Part shown: positions 41,579 through 52,525 of the stretch, in pieces
Layout: each line of letters begins with the position of its first letter
Position numbering within the stretch: position 1 is the first letter of the stretch
From: Anthostomella pinea
Taxonomy: Eukaryota > Ascomycota > Sordariomycetes > Xylariales > Xylariaceae
Direction: 5' to 3'
Assembly: GCA_963556695.1 (NCBI GenBank)
Contig: CAUWAG010000020.1
Coordinates: forward strand, 1,240,001-1,304,000
Length of the DNA stretch: 64,000 bases
Position numbers and translations under genes: made by a program
Notes under the pieces: model-generated
What the model was told of the DNA's origin: nothing
The model's input: the letters and a program-made list of their open reading frames with translations, nothing else
The model's database searches: none

Positions 41579-42390
41579 TTATGTTCTATCGATGTGTACC
41601 TGTCCATGCTCCAGGCCATGTGCAAGAAACCCAGTGGCATTGAAAACCCTCCACCGCTCAACATAGTCCTTCAAGGCCTCAAAATCGCGACATTGCCTGG
41701 GGAAGCCACTGCCCAGAAACCCGTTTGCGTCGTCCTCCGCCGGCTCAACGGTGCTGTCCGCCGCACACGTGATGCTTTGCTCCAGATAGTCGAAGCAGTG
41801 AGCCGCATGGATAGTTCGGTTCTTGCCAAAGTCGAACCTCTGGAGCTCGCCAGACCGCGTGTAATACGCCCGCCGCAGGACGTAGAGGCAGTGCAGCTGG
41901 TGGAAGACGGTCGGGATGGAGATCTTTGGCGCGAGATCACCGTCCCTGAAGTACCCCACCCCGTCTTTGATGGTCTGTTAGTCGAAACTCGCCGCCGTCG
42001 ACGTGAAGGCCAAACCCTCGGATGCTTGGAATACTCACTCGGTATCAGGGCGTCCCATATCGGCTCCGACGCGTCGCCTGCTCCCTCGCCCTGTGGTGGC
42101 TCTTGCGAGAAGGGCGATTTGAACACGAACTCTCCCACTATTCCGGGTACTGAGATTTGCGGCGCGGTTGACCCTGCCGCGTCACCCTTCTGGTGGCTTG
42201 CTTGCCCGGGCTTGGAAAGACGCCCGGCGAAGTAACAGCCTATCGCTGTCAGGAAGAAGCAGGCTATGACGGCTAGGCACCTGAGCGTCTGAGACCTTGA
42301 TCGTTTCTGGTCTTCCAATGCCACATAGCTTTGGTCTTCCTCATCTTTCGCTAGAGGCTGATACTCAGGTTTCGTGTGGACATGCTCCAT
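41579..42390 (-). CDS. UstYa-family (DUF3328) oxidase-like protein
   Basis: Exon 1 42390-42039 and exon 2 41964-41579 (intron 41965-42038, GTGAGT to AAAG) give 245 aa. This acceptor alone preserves the frame and yields the family phrase WDALIPNGVGYF. A single transmembrane helix lies at residues about 38-57 (TLRCLAVIACFFLTAIGCYF). The two HxxHC motifs that define the family are HQLHC in FHQLHCLYVLRRAYY and HAAHC in IHAAHCFDYLEQSITCAAD. UstYa/UstYb proteins carry out oxidative macrocyclisation of fungal ribosomal peptides (ustiloxin, phomopsin, victorin families). The gene is 0.7 kb from the repeat-containing precursor, on the opposite strand. Confidence 0.9.
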
Positions 42391-43118
42391 CCTGTTTGCA
42401 GGATTGGTTTCTTGCTTTTAACAAGTAGTGGTAGGAATTGTAAATAGCAGAGCGCGCTGTCCCGAAATTCGTCGAGTTTAGGAGGCTTGCTTTGCTGTCC
42501 GATCAGTTACTACTAGAAGACGGCAGGATTCTTATCGCATACACTGTGCAGACTGTCAGATTCGAGGACATGATATAATCATGGGGTTGTAGGGTGGCGG
42601 TCGACGAGCGGTGACGCCGGGGTCAAGCCTCACGAATGCTACTGTGATAGTTGGAGTATTGACGGAGCCGACATACGCTGTTACGTGTCCACTCAGGCCT
42701 TGAACAAGAGTGCGGTGAGGAATTCACGCATGCATCTGACCCGAGGTGTCTTGTGGACGTTTCCTTGCTGTGCCGTGGTATTGCTCAGGTGTAAAATGCA
42801 TCTCCATGTAACCCCAAGCAACCACTTGACATCACACCGGGAGTGTCATGGCACAGACTGGTCGAGTCGTCTAACTCACTGCGACCCTGTGTATGCGATC
42901 CAGCTTGCGTGCATCCCGACGTCGTAGTGGACCGGTTCAGAGCTCTTGTCATATGGTGTATCCTGCTGAGCGGCGGATGAAGATGGAGTCATAAGGAGGT
43001 CGCGAATCCTGAGCTGGTCGAGAGGGGCACGGCGTTTCGAGCAACAGAAACAGCTCAGCAACAGCCACCTTCTGAATACCACCAGCCAAGCATCCTACCA
43101 TCATACAACTACTACACC

Positions 43119-43397
43119 ATGAAATCTTCGGTTCTCTTCGCCTTCTTCGGGCTCTCCGCCCTGACAGCTGCCTTGCCAACTGGTACGCGGAATTCCACTC
43201 CCAATGTGGATGCTACCATACTAAGTCTTGTAATAGGGACTACTGGTTCGGCGGAAATCGACGTCGCTGACGCTTTCAAGCGTGATGAAGGGGATATCGA
43301 TGTTGCCGATGCCTTCAAGCGTGAAGAGATTAGCATCGACGTCGCTGACGCTTTCAAGCGTGACGAGGGGGATATTGATGTTGCCGATGCGTTTTGA
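43119..43397 (+). CDS. RiPP precursor peptide with four core repeats
   Basis: A 92-aa protein. Residues 1-20 form a signal peptide (MKSSVLFAFFGLSALTAALP). A leader with one N-glycosylation sequon (NST) follows. Four copies of the heptad IDVADAF then begin at residues 47, 60, 73 and 86, the first three followed by Lys-Arg. The period is exactly 13 residues (39 nt). Lys-Arg sites are cut by Kex2 in the Golgi, and UstYa-family oxidases then crosslink the core (known for dikaritin-type RiPPs and victorin). Spacer residues are acidic (DEGD, EEIS). The core has Phe but no Tyr, unlike ustiloxin and phomopsin; an Ala-Phe end before Lys-Arg is reminiscent of victorin precursors. It sits between two UstYa-like genes. 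Confidence 0.85.
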   Translation: MKSSVLFAFFGLSALTAALPTGTRNSTPNVDATILSLVIGTTGSAEIDVADAFKRDEGDIDVADAFKREEISIDVADAFKRDEGDIDVADAF

Positions 43398-43843
43398 CTT
43401 CTGTGTTAGTGATCAAGTGAGACGTTCTTGGCAATGGGAGCTATACTGGGACTGGTGCCACTCGCTTTTTTTATTTCCCGGGGAGATAGGGGGTTGAGGT
43501 TTGATCAAGCAACGATATTCATGTTGTTACCGCATTGATTATTGCTAGCTGAAGATATATTCAAATTGTGAATCATTCCTACACTCGTTCCATAAACCGC
43601 TTGCATGTGACTTATATATGCTTCTCAATCCAACCGGCGCTTACCATCTCTGCGCATACGAAACTAGTTTCACACTTGAAGTCGAAGGGGACGGACAGGT
43701 GTACAGCTGTATCCAGATGGAGCAAGCATTCGTATGAGGGAATTCACAGGGGAAAACGGTAACGAGCATCGATTCGAATTGTGTGTATATAAGGCTCATC
43801 TGAGACGACGCCCACTGCCAAGCCACTGTTGAAAGACAAAGAT

Positions 43844-44683
43844 TCAGAGGTGATCCTGCAAAGACTCTTCTGGTAGTCCCACCAACAGCTCATCAGTTGA
43901 GATGTAGTCGTCCGTCACGACATACCCACTCCCCGGCGGACAGTGCTTGAACCTGCTCAACTTAGACGTGCCCTCCGCGTCGGGGTTGTCAGGGCGCTTG
44001 TAGCAGGCCGTGTTCTGCGTGGCAAACTCCTCCAGTTGATCCCAGCTGCGACATCGACGGTGCTGAAGAAGGCCACTGACGACCTCGGCGCGCCGATCCG
44101 TCGCCCGTGGCGTGTCGTCGGCGTCGCAGATGATCTGCCGGCGAAGCGCGTCCAAGCAGTGGCTGACGTGGTGCCATGAGCGCGTTTGGGGCACCCCGCG
44201 GCGGTATTCGCTCATGGATATGTACACGAGTTTCAGGCAGTGCAGGTTGTGGTAGCCGTGGAGTATGTAGAGTCCCTTGGTCTGGTCCCACGGGAAACGC
44301 TGCGCCTTTCGGAGATCATGCTGGGAAGCCCAGTCGTCGGAGAGCGCGACGACGGCCGCGTCGACATTGATGTCGTACCATAACTGATCTTGGAGGGCTT
44401 CGTTCTCGCTGCTGTAGGGTGTCACTATTACATACGGCTCCTCGCGGTTACGTTCGAGCTTGGCGTATGGTGATGACTTCTCGGACAGTAGAAAGGAGGC
44501 GCGGAGGTAGGAGGCGGCGAAGAGCAAGTTGAAGGCGAGGGACACCAGGAGTACTCCCAAATAGATCCGGCGGCCACGTTTATTGTCGTAGGAGAACTGA
44601 CCGGGTTGGAGACGAATCTTCTCGACATGACTGCCGTCCTCGCCGTCATCCTCGAGCAGCCCACGGTAATCTGCGCTGTCCAT
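43844..44683 (-). CDS. UstYa-family (DUF3328) oxidase-like protein
   Basis: Single exon, 279 aa from the ATG at 44683; the frame is open further upstream but this start places the membrane helix as in the family. A transmembrane helix lies at about residues 38-62 (IYLGVLLVSLAFNLLFAASY). HNLHC (in HGYHNLHCLKLVYISM) and HVSHC (in HHVSHCLDALRRQIICDADD) are the paired HxxHC motifs. There is a C-terminal extension with several Cys (TACYKRPDN, FKHCPPGSGYV). It is the second member of the family in this neighbourhood, as is usual for UstYa/UstYb pairs acting on one precursor. Confidence 0.88.
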   Translation of the reverse strand: MDSADYRGLLEDDGEDGSHVEKIRLQPGQFSYDNKRGRRIYLGVLLVSLAFNLLFAASYLRASFLLSEKSSPYAKLERNREEPYVIVTPYSSENEALQDQLWYDINVDAAVVALSDDWASQHDLRKAQRFPWDQTKGLYILHGYHNLHCLKLVYISMSEYRRGVPQTRSWHHVSHCLDALRRQIICDADDTPRATDRRAEVVSGLLQHRRCRSWDQLEEFATQNTACYKRPDNPDAEGTSKLSRFKHCPPGSGYVVTDDYISTDELLVGLPEESLQDHL

Positions 44684-45424
44684 GATCTCGAATAATGTTA
44701 CTGAGTGACAGGTACACAGTTGTAGCATCTCTCCTCGAAACAAGAAGGATCCCCCAGCATGATGTGGGATGTCCCAGCACTTTGCAATCAGATCAATGGG
44801 GAAAAGGCGGACCTTGACGTCGTAGTCGTAGCCATCCAGAAGGACCGTGGGGTAGTACCATATGCATGGTGCGTCGGCACGATGTGACAAAAATTACCAT
44901 GCCGCGTTGCCAATGGGGGGTAGTATTTTTCGGACGGATCCAATCTGCAAGGCGGGAGTGACAGGTTTACACCAGCGGTGTGGCTTGCAGCGTTTACTGA
45001 ATCAGGAGGCGAAGCAGGAGGCGGCGCAAAGGCCGCATAGAACGCTGCCATGCACACCGGTGACTGGAGGATCGCTGTCATCGCTGACGACTTATTTAGA
45101 TTTATTATATTGTTAAGCTCTTCGTCCGCAGTGGAAGAGCCGCACCCAAATGCCTTAAAACACAACAGTAAACAGTGGCCAGAAACCTCTCTCTCGTGGC
45201 ACAAGCTCCAGTTGTTATCCCTCCGTTGCATCAGATCCAGACTTATCTTCTTCAACTACTTGCAGCTCGGAATCCCCATCAGGAGTTGCTCCATCTCCAC
45301 AACACCCAACGCCACCCCCTTGCTCATGGTCTTGAGCCGTGCATATACACCAAAGTCGATCCAGAAGGCAACTCATATACGTAGGCGTGCAGATCGAGCC
45401 ACTCGATGATTAGTGCCAATCAAC

Positions 45425-46731
45425 ATGCCGACCGTGCCACACGTCGACGATCGCAATGGAGTCATAGTCATGACCGCCGTCTTTACTCTGCTCATCATTC
45501 TCGCAGTCGCATTCCGGTTCTATGCCAGGCATTTGACCAGAGCCGGCTATGGTGCCGATGACTGGCTTGCTGCTGCCGCGCTGGTGAGTATTGCCGGCCC
45601 CAGACCATGCCCCCCTTTCAGGGTGTTGGTTCTTGAACAAATGCTAATGCGGCTTGCTAGTTCTTCACATTGGCCCTTAATGGGATATTTCTAGGCGCCA
45701 CAATCGAAGGAGCTATCACCGGTCACTCTCCCGTCCGGGATGGCTGGCCTGTGACGACGCCGCTCCAAATTGTCGCCCAGAAATACAAATATGCTTTTCA
45801 GATCACTGAAAAGGTCGTCTTCGGCCTGGTCAAGCTGTCGCTACTGTTCCTCTGGAAGCGGCTCTTTGGATCTTCTAAGCCCTTCCGGATCGTTTGTCGG
45901 GTAATGATCCCCATCACGGTGGCCTGGACCCTTGCCTTTCTCTTCACGACAATCTTTCAGTGTGGGACGCGGTGGACGATGAACTGGGCGCCTATTGGCA
46001 TCTTCCTCACTCAATGCATCGAGAGCCTCAACGTGCTCACGGTATTCTCCGTTACCGACATCCTTTCAGACTTAATCATTATTGCCATGCCAGTTCCGGT
46101 TATCTGGAGACTTCACCAACCTACGAGGAAGAAGATCGCCTTGACCAGTATCTTTCTCGTCGGTTTCTTGTACGTCAATTCTGAAGCGCGGCCCTCCTGT
46201 TCCTAATCCTTTCCGCGTAACCTTTTGCCCCAAAACTGACCTGAATTTAGCACAATTGGAGCTGGGATCGCACGAACTTACATGTACCTGGTCACTTCCT
46301 ACGACAAGGAGGACAACCCCGATTTCATCGCCGACTTTACCCTATGCATTCTCTGGTCAGAGATCGAGGCAAACGTCGCCATGCTTGTGTGCTGCATGCC
46401 GACTCTCGCTCCCGTGATAGGGAAGTTCGGCGGTAGGATTCTGTCCTCGATACACACGACCGGCTCGGGCAAGGGCTTCCGTCTGTCTTCGGGTCACAAA
46501 CGGAGCAAGGCGACGGACGATGGTCTAGAGCTACCGGCCTTGTCCAATTCGAGGCGAAAGCAAAGCTCGCGGCTGTCGTCGGACACGCAGCTTCTATGGC
46601 AAGAGGGCCATGGTACAGTCACCGCAGCTGGATATGCAAACGCGCACGGCCAGCCGAGCAACACCCCCGGCATCATGGCGCGAACTGATATCTCTACTAC
46701 CTACGAAGTTAAAGGTTCAGAATCTGTTTAA
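45425..46731 (+). CDS. Rhodopsin-domain (SAT4-like) integral membrane protein
   Basis: Three exons (45425-45583, 45661-46169, 46251-46731; GTGAGT and GTACGT donors) give 382 aa. About seven hydrophobic segments are visible, for example VIVMTAVFTLLIILAVAFRF, IPITVAWTLAFLFTTIFQCG, VFSVTDILSDLIIIAMPVPV and ANVAMLVCCMPTLAPVIGKF. Conserved phrases of the fungal rhodopsin_N/SAT4 family are visible: RFYARHL..GYGADDWL, KLSLLFLWKRLF, FQCG..W and SVTDILSDLIIIAMPVP.IW. The C-terminal tail is hydrophilic and Ser/Lys-rich. Many such proteins are PTH11-like receptors or cluster-associated transporters of unclear role. Confidence 0.85.
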
Positions 46732-47299
46732 AGGCCGGCATAGGAGGATAAGGAGGTATAGTAAGAGCGCTAGCAGTTAATGGATGAACCCCCCAAGCAA
46801 TCAATGATTGTAGTCCAGAAGGTCCCATTGCACGAAGGGCACGTATCGATCTCACGTGTGACTATATGTCCGCACTTTTCAAGATAATTCTTTCGAACTG
46901 CCAAAGTACTCCCAATACTCGTGCACAAGCGTGATCGACTCTTCAGAGTGGTTGCGCCTCCGAAGGAATGTGAGTGAAGGTGGGCTGTGTGTGTCTGTGT
47001 GTGTCTGTGTAACCAATGCATGCACCTCATCATCCCCTACGTCTCTGATGTTAATAGCTAAGCCAGGCTGGCTGTCCTTGGCTCTCTACACCTCCCCAAT
47101 GCGGATGCCCCCAAATCCTCGGCGACCTCACAGTGCGACAGGCTCGAACACGGGATTGGGTTCAGGTACAGTACGGCAGCGGTGCAACCATACCACCGGT
47201 GGGCGATGGCCAATAAGAGCCGGCGCGGGCTCGCATCAGCATAATTCATGACATGACACCTCCTTGCCTGGCGTCCGCTGAAAGGTGGTGCCGCTCCTC
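46732..47299. other. Intergenic, low-complexity TG run
   Basis: No gene recognised. A (TGTGTGTC)n-like microsatellite lies around 46985-47012. Confidence 0.5.
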
Positions 47300-47546
47300 C
47301 ACCACACTACCCTTTCTCAGGGATCCTCTAGGATTCCAGCCAGGTCCATTAGGAAATTGAGAAGCAATGCTTCTTATGGTTCCCGCAGCCCGAGCCATCC
47401 GAGGTGCTCAAACGGGATTGCCGCCGGCTTCAACCTCTGCGCCTCCCGGAGCAGGGCCACGACCTGCTGGGCCGGGTCAACGTGGACGCGCATCGGAATG
47501 AAAATCGTCGTGCAGGCGTACATGTCCTCGATGCCCTCCACGAGAA

Positions 47547-47572
47547 GGTTAGGGTTAGGGTTATGTCAACCC
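47547..47572 (+). repeat. Interstitial telomere-type repeat
   Basis: About two and a half TTAGGG units followed shortly by an inverted CCCTAA unit. Fungal telomeres are usually (TTAGGG)n, so this may be telomerase-assisted break repair or a capture scar. Confidence 0.7.
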
Positions 47573-47999
47573 TAACAGGCTAACCCCGGGCTCTTCAGGA
47601 GCGCTTTAATATGAGCTCTAGTCGCCGGCGAGAGACGAGGTCCAGAAACTGGATGCGGCCGTTTTATCCGCCTCCAACATGTATTTGATGAACCGGTTTA
47701 TCCCGGGGGGGCGTCTGTTCGGGGAAATACGCTGTCTCGTACCCCTTACCCAGTTCCCGGAAGAGCATCATTCGCGAGAGGGCGTCGTAGATGATGTGCT
47801 GCGCTGTCATGACGAACAGCCGTTTGTCCGGTCCCGGACCCTGAGGTTGCACGAGTGCGAGCCGTAGGAGTCGGTATCTGAAGTTCATGAGACGGGGCTG
47901 GTATTGCTTCATGTACTGCTCGAGGTCGCTGCACTCTGTCCATTCGATGTCGTCCCACCCTTTCAAGACGGTCTGGAAGATCCCCTGGGTGATCGGGAT

Positions 48000-48015
48000 T
48001 GGGGTTAGGGTTAGG
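48000..48015 (+). repeat. Second short interstitial telomere-type repeat
   Basis: GGGGTTAGGGTTAGG inside the same condensation-domain relic, 0.43 kb from the first tract and in the same orientation. Confidence 0.65.
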
Positions 48016-48429
48016 CGCAATACTCGGTTTGCCCTCATTCGAGGCATCGGTTTCATCAGAAAAGGACGAGGATTGGAATTGCAGCTTTTCGGCAGTCCGT
48101 GCTCCAAGAAACTAGATACTGTCGTCGAGGCGTCACTGATGGATAACTGATAACTAGAGCATACCCTCCATCTGCTTTAGAATTCGTCTGACCTATGGTT
48201 CTGATACGATCTGGCCACCAAAGGTGGCCCTGAAATCGAGCTCCCTTCCAGCACCTTGCATTTCAGGCCGATGACGAAGTTCATCACGGGAATACGTATC
48301 CGCGGTCCCTAAGGAGCCTCCTCTAGCGCTGTGATCTCGGGGCCGACTGCACAATGACCCAGACCCTGGGCGTAAGCTCTCCCCACCCGTAACGGTTGGC
48401 AATAACGCGCATGCAACTAACTGATCGGT

Positions 48430-49269
48430 ATTCCTTGAAGCTTCCTGTCAAATCGCCAGTTCTACCCAGATCATCTGGACCTACTGCGCTTTCAACGTGG
48501 TCACGAATGCATATCTGATCTCCATCCCCATACCGATGCTTTGGGCATCGAGGCTGAGGCCTGTCAAGAAAGTCGGCCTTGTCGCGCTGTTTGGTGGTGG
48601 ACTGGCGATCGTAGTCTTCTCTTTTTTGCGCACAACCATCATCTACCAGGTCAGTAGTAACAAGTAACACGGGGATACGGGCGTAACGTCCCTCCGTCCC
48701 TCCGACGGGATGTGCTGACTGGTGGCCCCAACAGGATCCCATCCACTGCTTCCCTGGCGGCATCATGGGCGCTCCAAGAGACGTTCCTCTCGGTCTTCAC
48801 AACGAACGCGTCGGTCATCTTCCCGCTGTTCCACTCCATCCTGGCGCCCGTCTTCGGCACCCTCGTCCGGTCCGTGCGCGAGTCGGGCTGCTCGAGGTCG
48901 AAGGACGGCAAGGGCAGGAGCATCAAGACGATCGGCGGTGGTGGCAAGAACCAGAGCTGGCGCGGCCGCAGGCCCCGCACCCCGAACCCGATCACCAAGT
49001 TCACGTTCAGCGAGAGCGAGGAGCGCATGATGGTCAACCAGGGGCAGCAGGTTCCCTTGGGGAACATGGACATGCAGATGAACCCGATGAAGGCGGGCGA
49101 CGTCGAGGCAGGCAATGGATACGGTCGTCATGATGGTGGTGTCTACAGCCCATACATCAGGAAAGACGTCGAGGTCGATGTCACCAGTGTGGTGGGTGTC
49201 GACCCGAGTCAGCAGTTCACATGTCATAACAATTTCGTCTACGCCCATAGTCTAGGCCGGCCGTATTAG
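48430..49269 (+). pseudogene. Truncated rhodopsin-domain membrane protein
   Basis: The 3' half of a gene like the one at 45425. It includes VVTNAYLISIPIPMLWASRL, VALFGGGLAIVVFSFLRTTI, then a GTCAGT to ACAG intron (48650-48734), then SLAASWALQETFLSVFTTNA and a long Gly/Lys/Arg-rich tail to the stop at 49269. Joining the exons canonically gives a frame that does not match the conserved continuation, so a one-base frameshift lies near 48745. The N-terminal membrane segments are missing. Confidence 0.55.
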
Positions 49270-50292
49270 GGCCCTTTACACGCCCTACCACTCGTGAGTT
49301 GAAGAGGCTAGTGAGCGAGAAGAAATTGGTTGGGGGGGGGGGGGTTGCCGTACCAATCCAGGTCAGAGAAGTCTGTGGGTAATGCTTGATTACATGAGGT
49401 AGAGACACTTGTTACGATGAACAATAACACGTGAGGCCACCGTTCTAGCGCATACATGTCCACACGAACTTATTGTTTCCTATAAGTATAAGCTGTGCCT
49501 CGATGTGCATGATATAACCTCGGTGCGGGTGCCTTAGTCGTGGCGGTCCAGTGACAGCGTGGCCGGCACGTGGCATCGTCGACCTCAACACTTGTTACGC
49601 AGCGGAAAGTTAGATATACTGCTGGGGGGATGGTTAGTACCCAAGTCTCGTAAAGCCATCGTGAGCAGCAGAATGATACGCAAACGAATCGACTGACTTC
49701 CTCCGCTCTGCGCTTCTGATATTGAGAGAACCTGGAGACTCAGTCGCTGATGCAGGCTAGTAGTAGAGGCTGCCCCGTGATTGGTGGTGGGATGGTGGAA
49801 AGGGGCAACTCGTCTGGCGGTTGCCACTTGCGACAACACTCACATCCTGTGGCTTCGTACCTATAAGTCACACCCGCTCAGAGTGTTGATCATATCCATA
49901 CTTGGCGAAAGCCCTTGTCTCCTTACTTAGCTTCAAGGAGGCGGAAGCGCAGTCTAAGAGTTGTGCATTATGTGCTAGGGGCTGACCTCATTTACAGAAA
50001 GTACTCGAAGGCGCTAAGCATCCTCGATCCCACTGTTATCGTGTTTTTCATGGACACAAGCTTGATAAGGAGGTCGACGGACCATCAAGGCCTCCAGTAT
50101 TAAACACACTTCGTGTATCGCTGTATAGTCCCCGATGCCCATAGATTGCCACCAGCCTTAAGATAAATCCTTGACTCAATCATAATTTCTGTTAAACCCG
50201 AGCAAAAGTAATCATTCTCAATCATCTGTCACATGTCCGTGACGAGGTACACGCTATCAACACCGCCCATAAAGACGGGTATCTCGCATTCA
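49270..50292. other. Intergenic with poly-G run
   Basis: No gene supported. A run of about 14 G lies near 49331-49344. Confidence 0.55.
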
Positions 50293-52525
50293 TCACCCCT
50301 CATCATCCCCAAACCCGAAAATCACCTCGTCCCCAGGCGGAGCCCCCTTCCGAAGCTCGTCCTCAGTCGCATCGCACAGCTCGCGCGCCTCATCCGGCAG
50401 TGTCCACCCGCGCATAGCATCCAATCTCGAGACGAATTGCATGCCCATACCCGCCTCAGAGTGCCAGATCATATGGCAGTGAAACAGCCATACGCCGGGG
50501 TTATCGGCCACGAACCGCAGCAGGGCCCACCCGAAGCCCTCAACTGTAACCGTGTCCCTCTTCAGGGGGTTATTAATAATGCTCGAGTTCGCAGGATCGA
50601 GCAGGCCCTTACCCTCCGGCTGGAGCCCTAGTGCCTCGTAGCCCGGGAAGTACCCGTGTCCGGCGCCCAGTACCCACATCTGCGTGCCGTGCAGATGGAA
50701 CGGGTGGCTATTCTCGTCCATGTTCTGCAGGACTACGTCGACGGTCTCGACGGCGTTGTGGGAGATGACGAGCTCGGAGACGGGATCGAACGCGGCGGCG
50801 TTGACGCCTTCGCGGATGAAGGTTTCGTTGTTCTGGGCTAGGCCGTCGAGGACGCGGTGTAAGGTGGGGGACTTGAGGTTCGGCCGGAAGGAGGACGAGT
50901 TCAGCACGCCGCGCTGTAGCCGCCAGTCGCCGATCGCCAGGTTGACCCGCAGATACCACGAGTGGTCGGCCGATCCCGGTGCGGGCTGGGGAGGAGACGG
51001 AGTGAACGTCGTTGTTGAGCTCATGTCTTTGCATATGGAGATGAACTCAAGGTTCGAAGTAGTATCTGGCAGTAGGATGGTCCCATCGTCGTCGTTCTCA
51101 TGTCGAGCCTCGTTGTCTGCGTGTGTGTAGCGAACAACGACTTTTGCCTCCTCGATACCATTCTCAGGGAGTTTTTGCTCTGCAAAACAGGCGGTCACCA
51201 TTCTAGCACGAAGCCAGAAGGCCTCCTTATCGGATCGATCGGAAGTCAAGACTACGCTGTACCGCTGACCCGGGGAGATGAGGAGAGCCGACGCCGGAGC
51301 AGGCTCGACAGTCGTGCCATCGACCTCGATGACAGGCAGGGAAGCATGTTCATCTACACCGACTTGAAACCAAGCATAGCCCCCAACATTCAAGAAGCGT
51401 AGCCTATGGCTCCCGCCATGAGTAAGACCCAAGCTTGGAGGAGATGTCTCCTGAGGCGTGGAACACTTCCGACTGGGGTGATCAGAGCAGCGGGCTTGGT
51501 TCAAGCCGTTAATCAGCGCTGTATTGGGTATAGGGGCGTCCTCGACACCCGGAGATAGTACGTCTCGCATGAGCCCAATTGCTGCGTCGTAGTACCAGTC
51601 CTGGAGCAGGATCACTCTGTCTGATGAATAGGGGATAGGCTGCGCGTCTGCCTCGCCTCGACTGTGGACCACGAGTGGGCCGACAAGGCCGTCGAGGGCT
51701 TGTACACCCTGATGACCGTGATAGAAGTCTGCCGTCCGTGAGTCAGCAGTTCGGCCATGTTTCGGCATTGATATGCTGGGAGGAAGACGTCCCGCCAGGC
51801 GGTGAGGTGACAAATGTACTGGGACATCACTTACATGTACCGCTTTGGCCAGTGACATTGAACTTGTACCGGAACGATCCTCCCGGAGTGATGGGGCATT
51901 GCGTAACACCTGCTGCGCCATCCATCCAGTTCGTTCTGTTCTGGAAGATGCCATGCCAGTGTAGAGCAGTGGCGTTGACCGCTTGGTTCAGCACATCCAC
52001 CACGATAACGTCACCTTCGTTAACTTCTATCAAGGGTCCTGGAAACTGGCCGTTAATCATCATCATTGGCTTGAATACGCCGTCCGGGTTGCCATCCTTG
52101 TCGACGATAGTCCAGTTATGAGATCGGACCTGGTTAGGGGCTCCAAAATCCCAACCAGAGTCGAGTATGTAATCCTCGCCAGGCCGCCGTGAGGGTACAT
52201 CGTGCTCGGCTCCCTGGACCGAGTCCGCTTGCTTATTCGCAGGACAAATAGATGGTAGTAATATCCAAGATAGAGCAAATATCACAATGGATGAAACCGC
52301 TATGAGTGTCGGGAGTATCCATTGCCTCCGCCGGCTCCTGGTAAGGTGTGTAACCGGCTTCTCAGCACCAACGTTTTCCGACGGAAGGAGACGTTGGAGA
52401 TCGTCGTCGTCGCCACTAGACTCTCCAGTACCACTATATTCTCCGTCGCTTATCAATCCCCCTTCCTCGTCGAGGTGACTCTCCTCCATTGGCACTGAGA
52501 CGGGACCTGGCTTATGCTGTGCCAT
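50293..52525 (-). CDS. Membrane-anchored multicopper oxidase (laccase-like)
   Basis: Two exons (52525-51835 and 51728-50293; 106-bp intron with GTAAGT donor) give 708 aa. A cytosolic acidic N-terminus (about 65 residues) is followed by one transmembrane helix (WILPTLIAVSSIVIFALSWI, about 70-92), so the enzyme domain is lumenal or extracellular. The four copper motifs are present: HWHG in ALHWHGIFQ, TYFYHGHQG (restored by splicing), HPFHLHG, and HCHMIWHSEAGM. N-glycosylation sequons are numerous. Such enzymes oxidise phenols or metals and several act in fungal pigment or natural-product pathways. It may serve the RiPP cluster 4-10 kb away, but pseudogenes lie between (inference). Confidence 0.9.

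Larger units (their letters stand above)
47300..48107 (-). pseudogene. NRPS condensation-domain relic
   Basis: Minus-strand frames carry successive condensation-domain pieces. The first is LFVMTAQHIIYDALSRMMLF, equivalent to the HHxxxDG core with the second His and Gly lost. Next come ASSFWTSSLAGD, MYACTTIFIPMRVHVDPAQQ and AAIPFEHLGWLGLREP, with several frameshifts and stops between them. The relic is also interrupted by TTAGGG arrays at 47547-47572 and about 48000-48015. It is a decayed fragment of a nonribosomal peptide synthetase and cannot be functional. Confidence 0.65.

Noticed and set aside
48723..49133. Arg/Ala-rich and Gly-rich frames over the rhodopsin-like relic
   Set aside because: High-GC shadow frames of the membrane-protein tail.
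49331..49344. Poly-G run as a functional G-quadruplex
   Set aside because: A single homopolymer in an intergenic region with no conserved context; noted only as low complexity.
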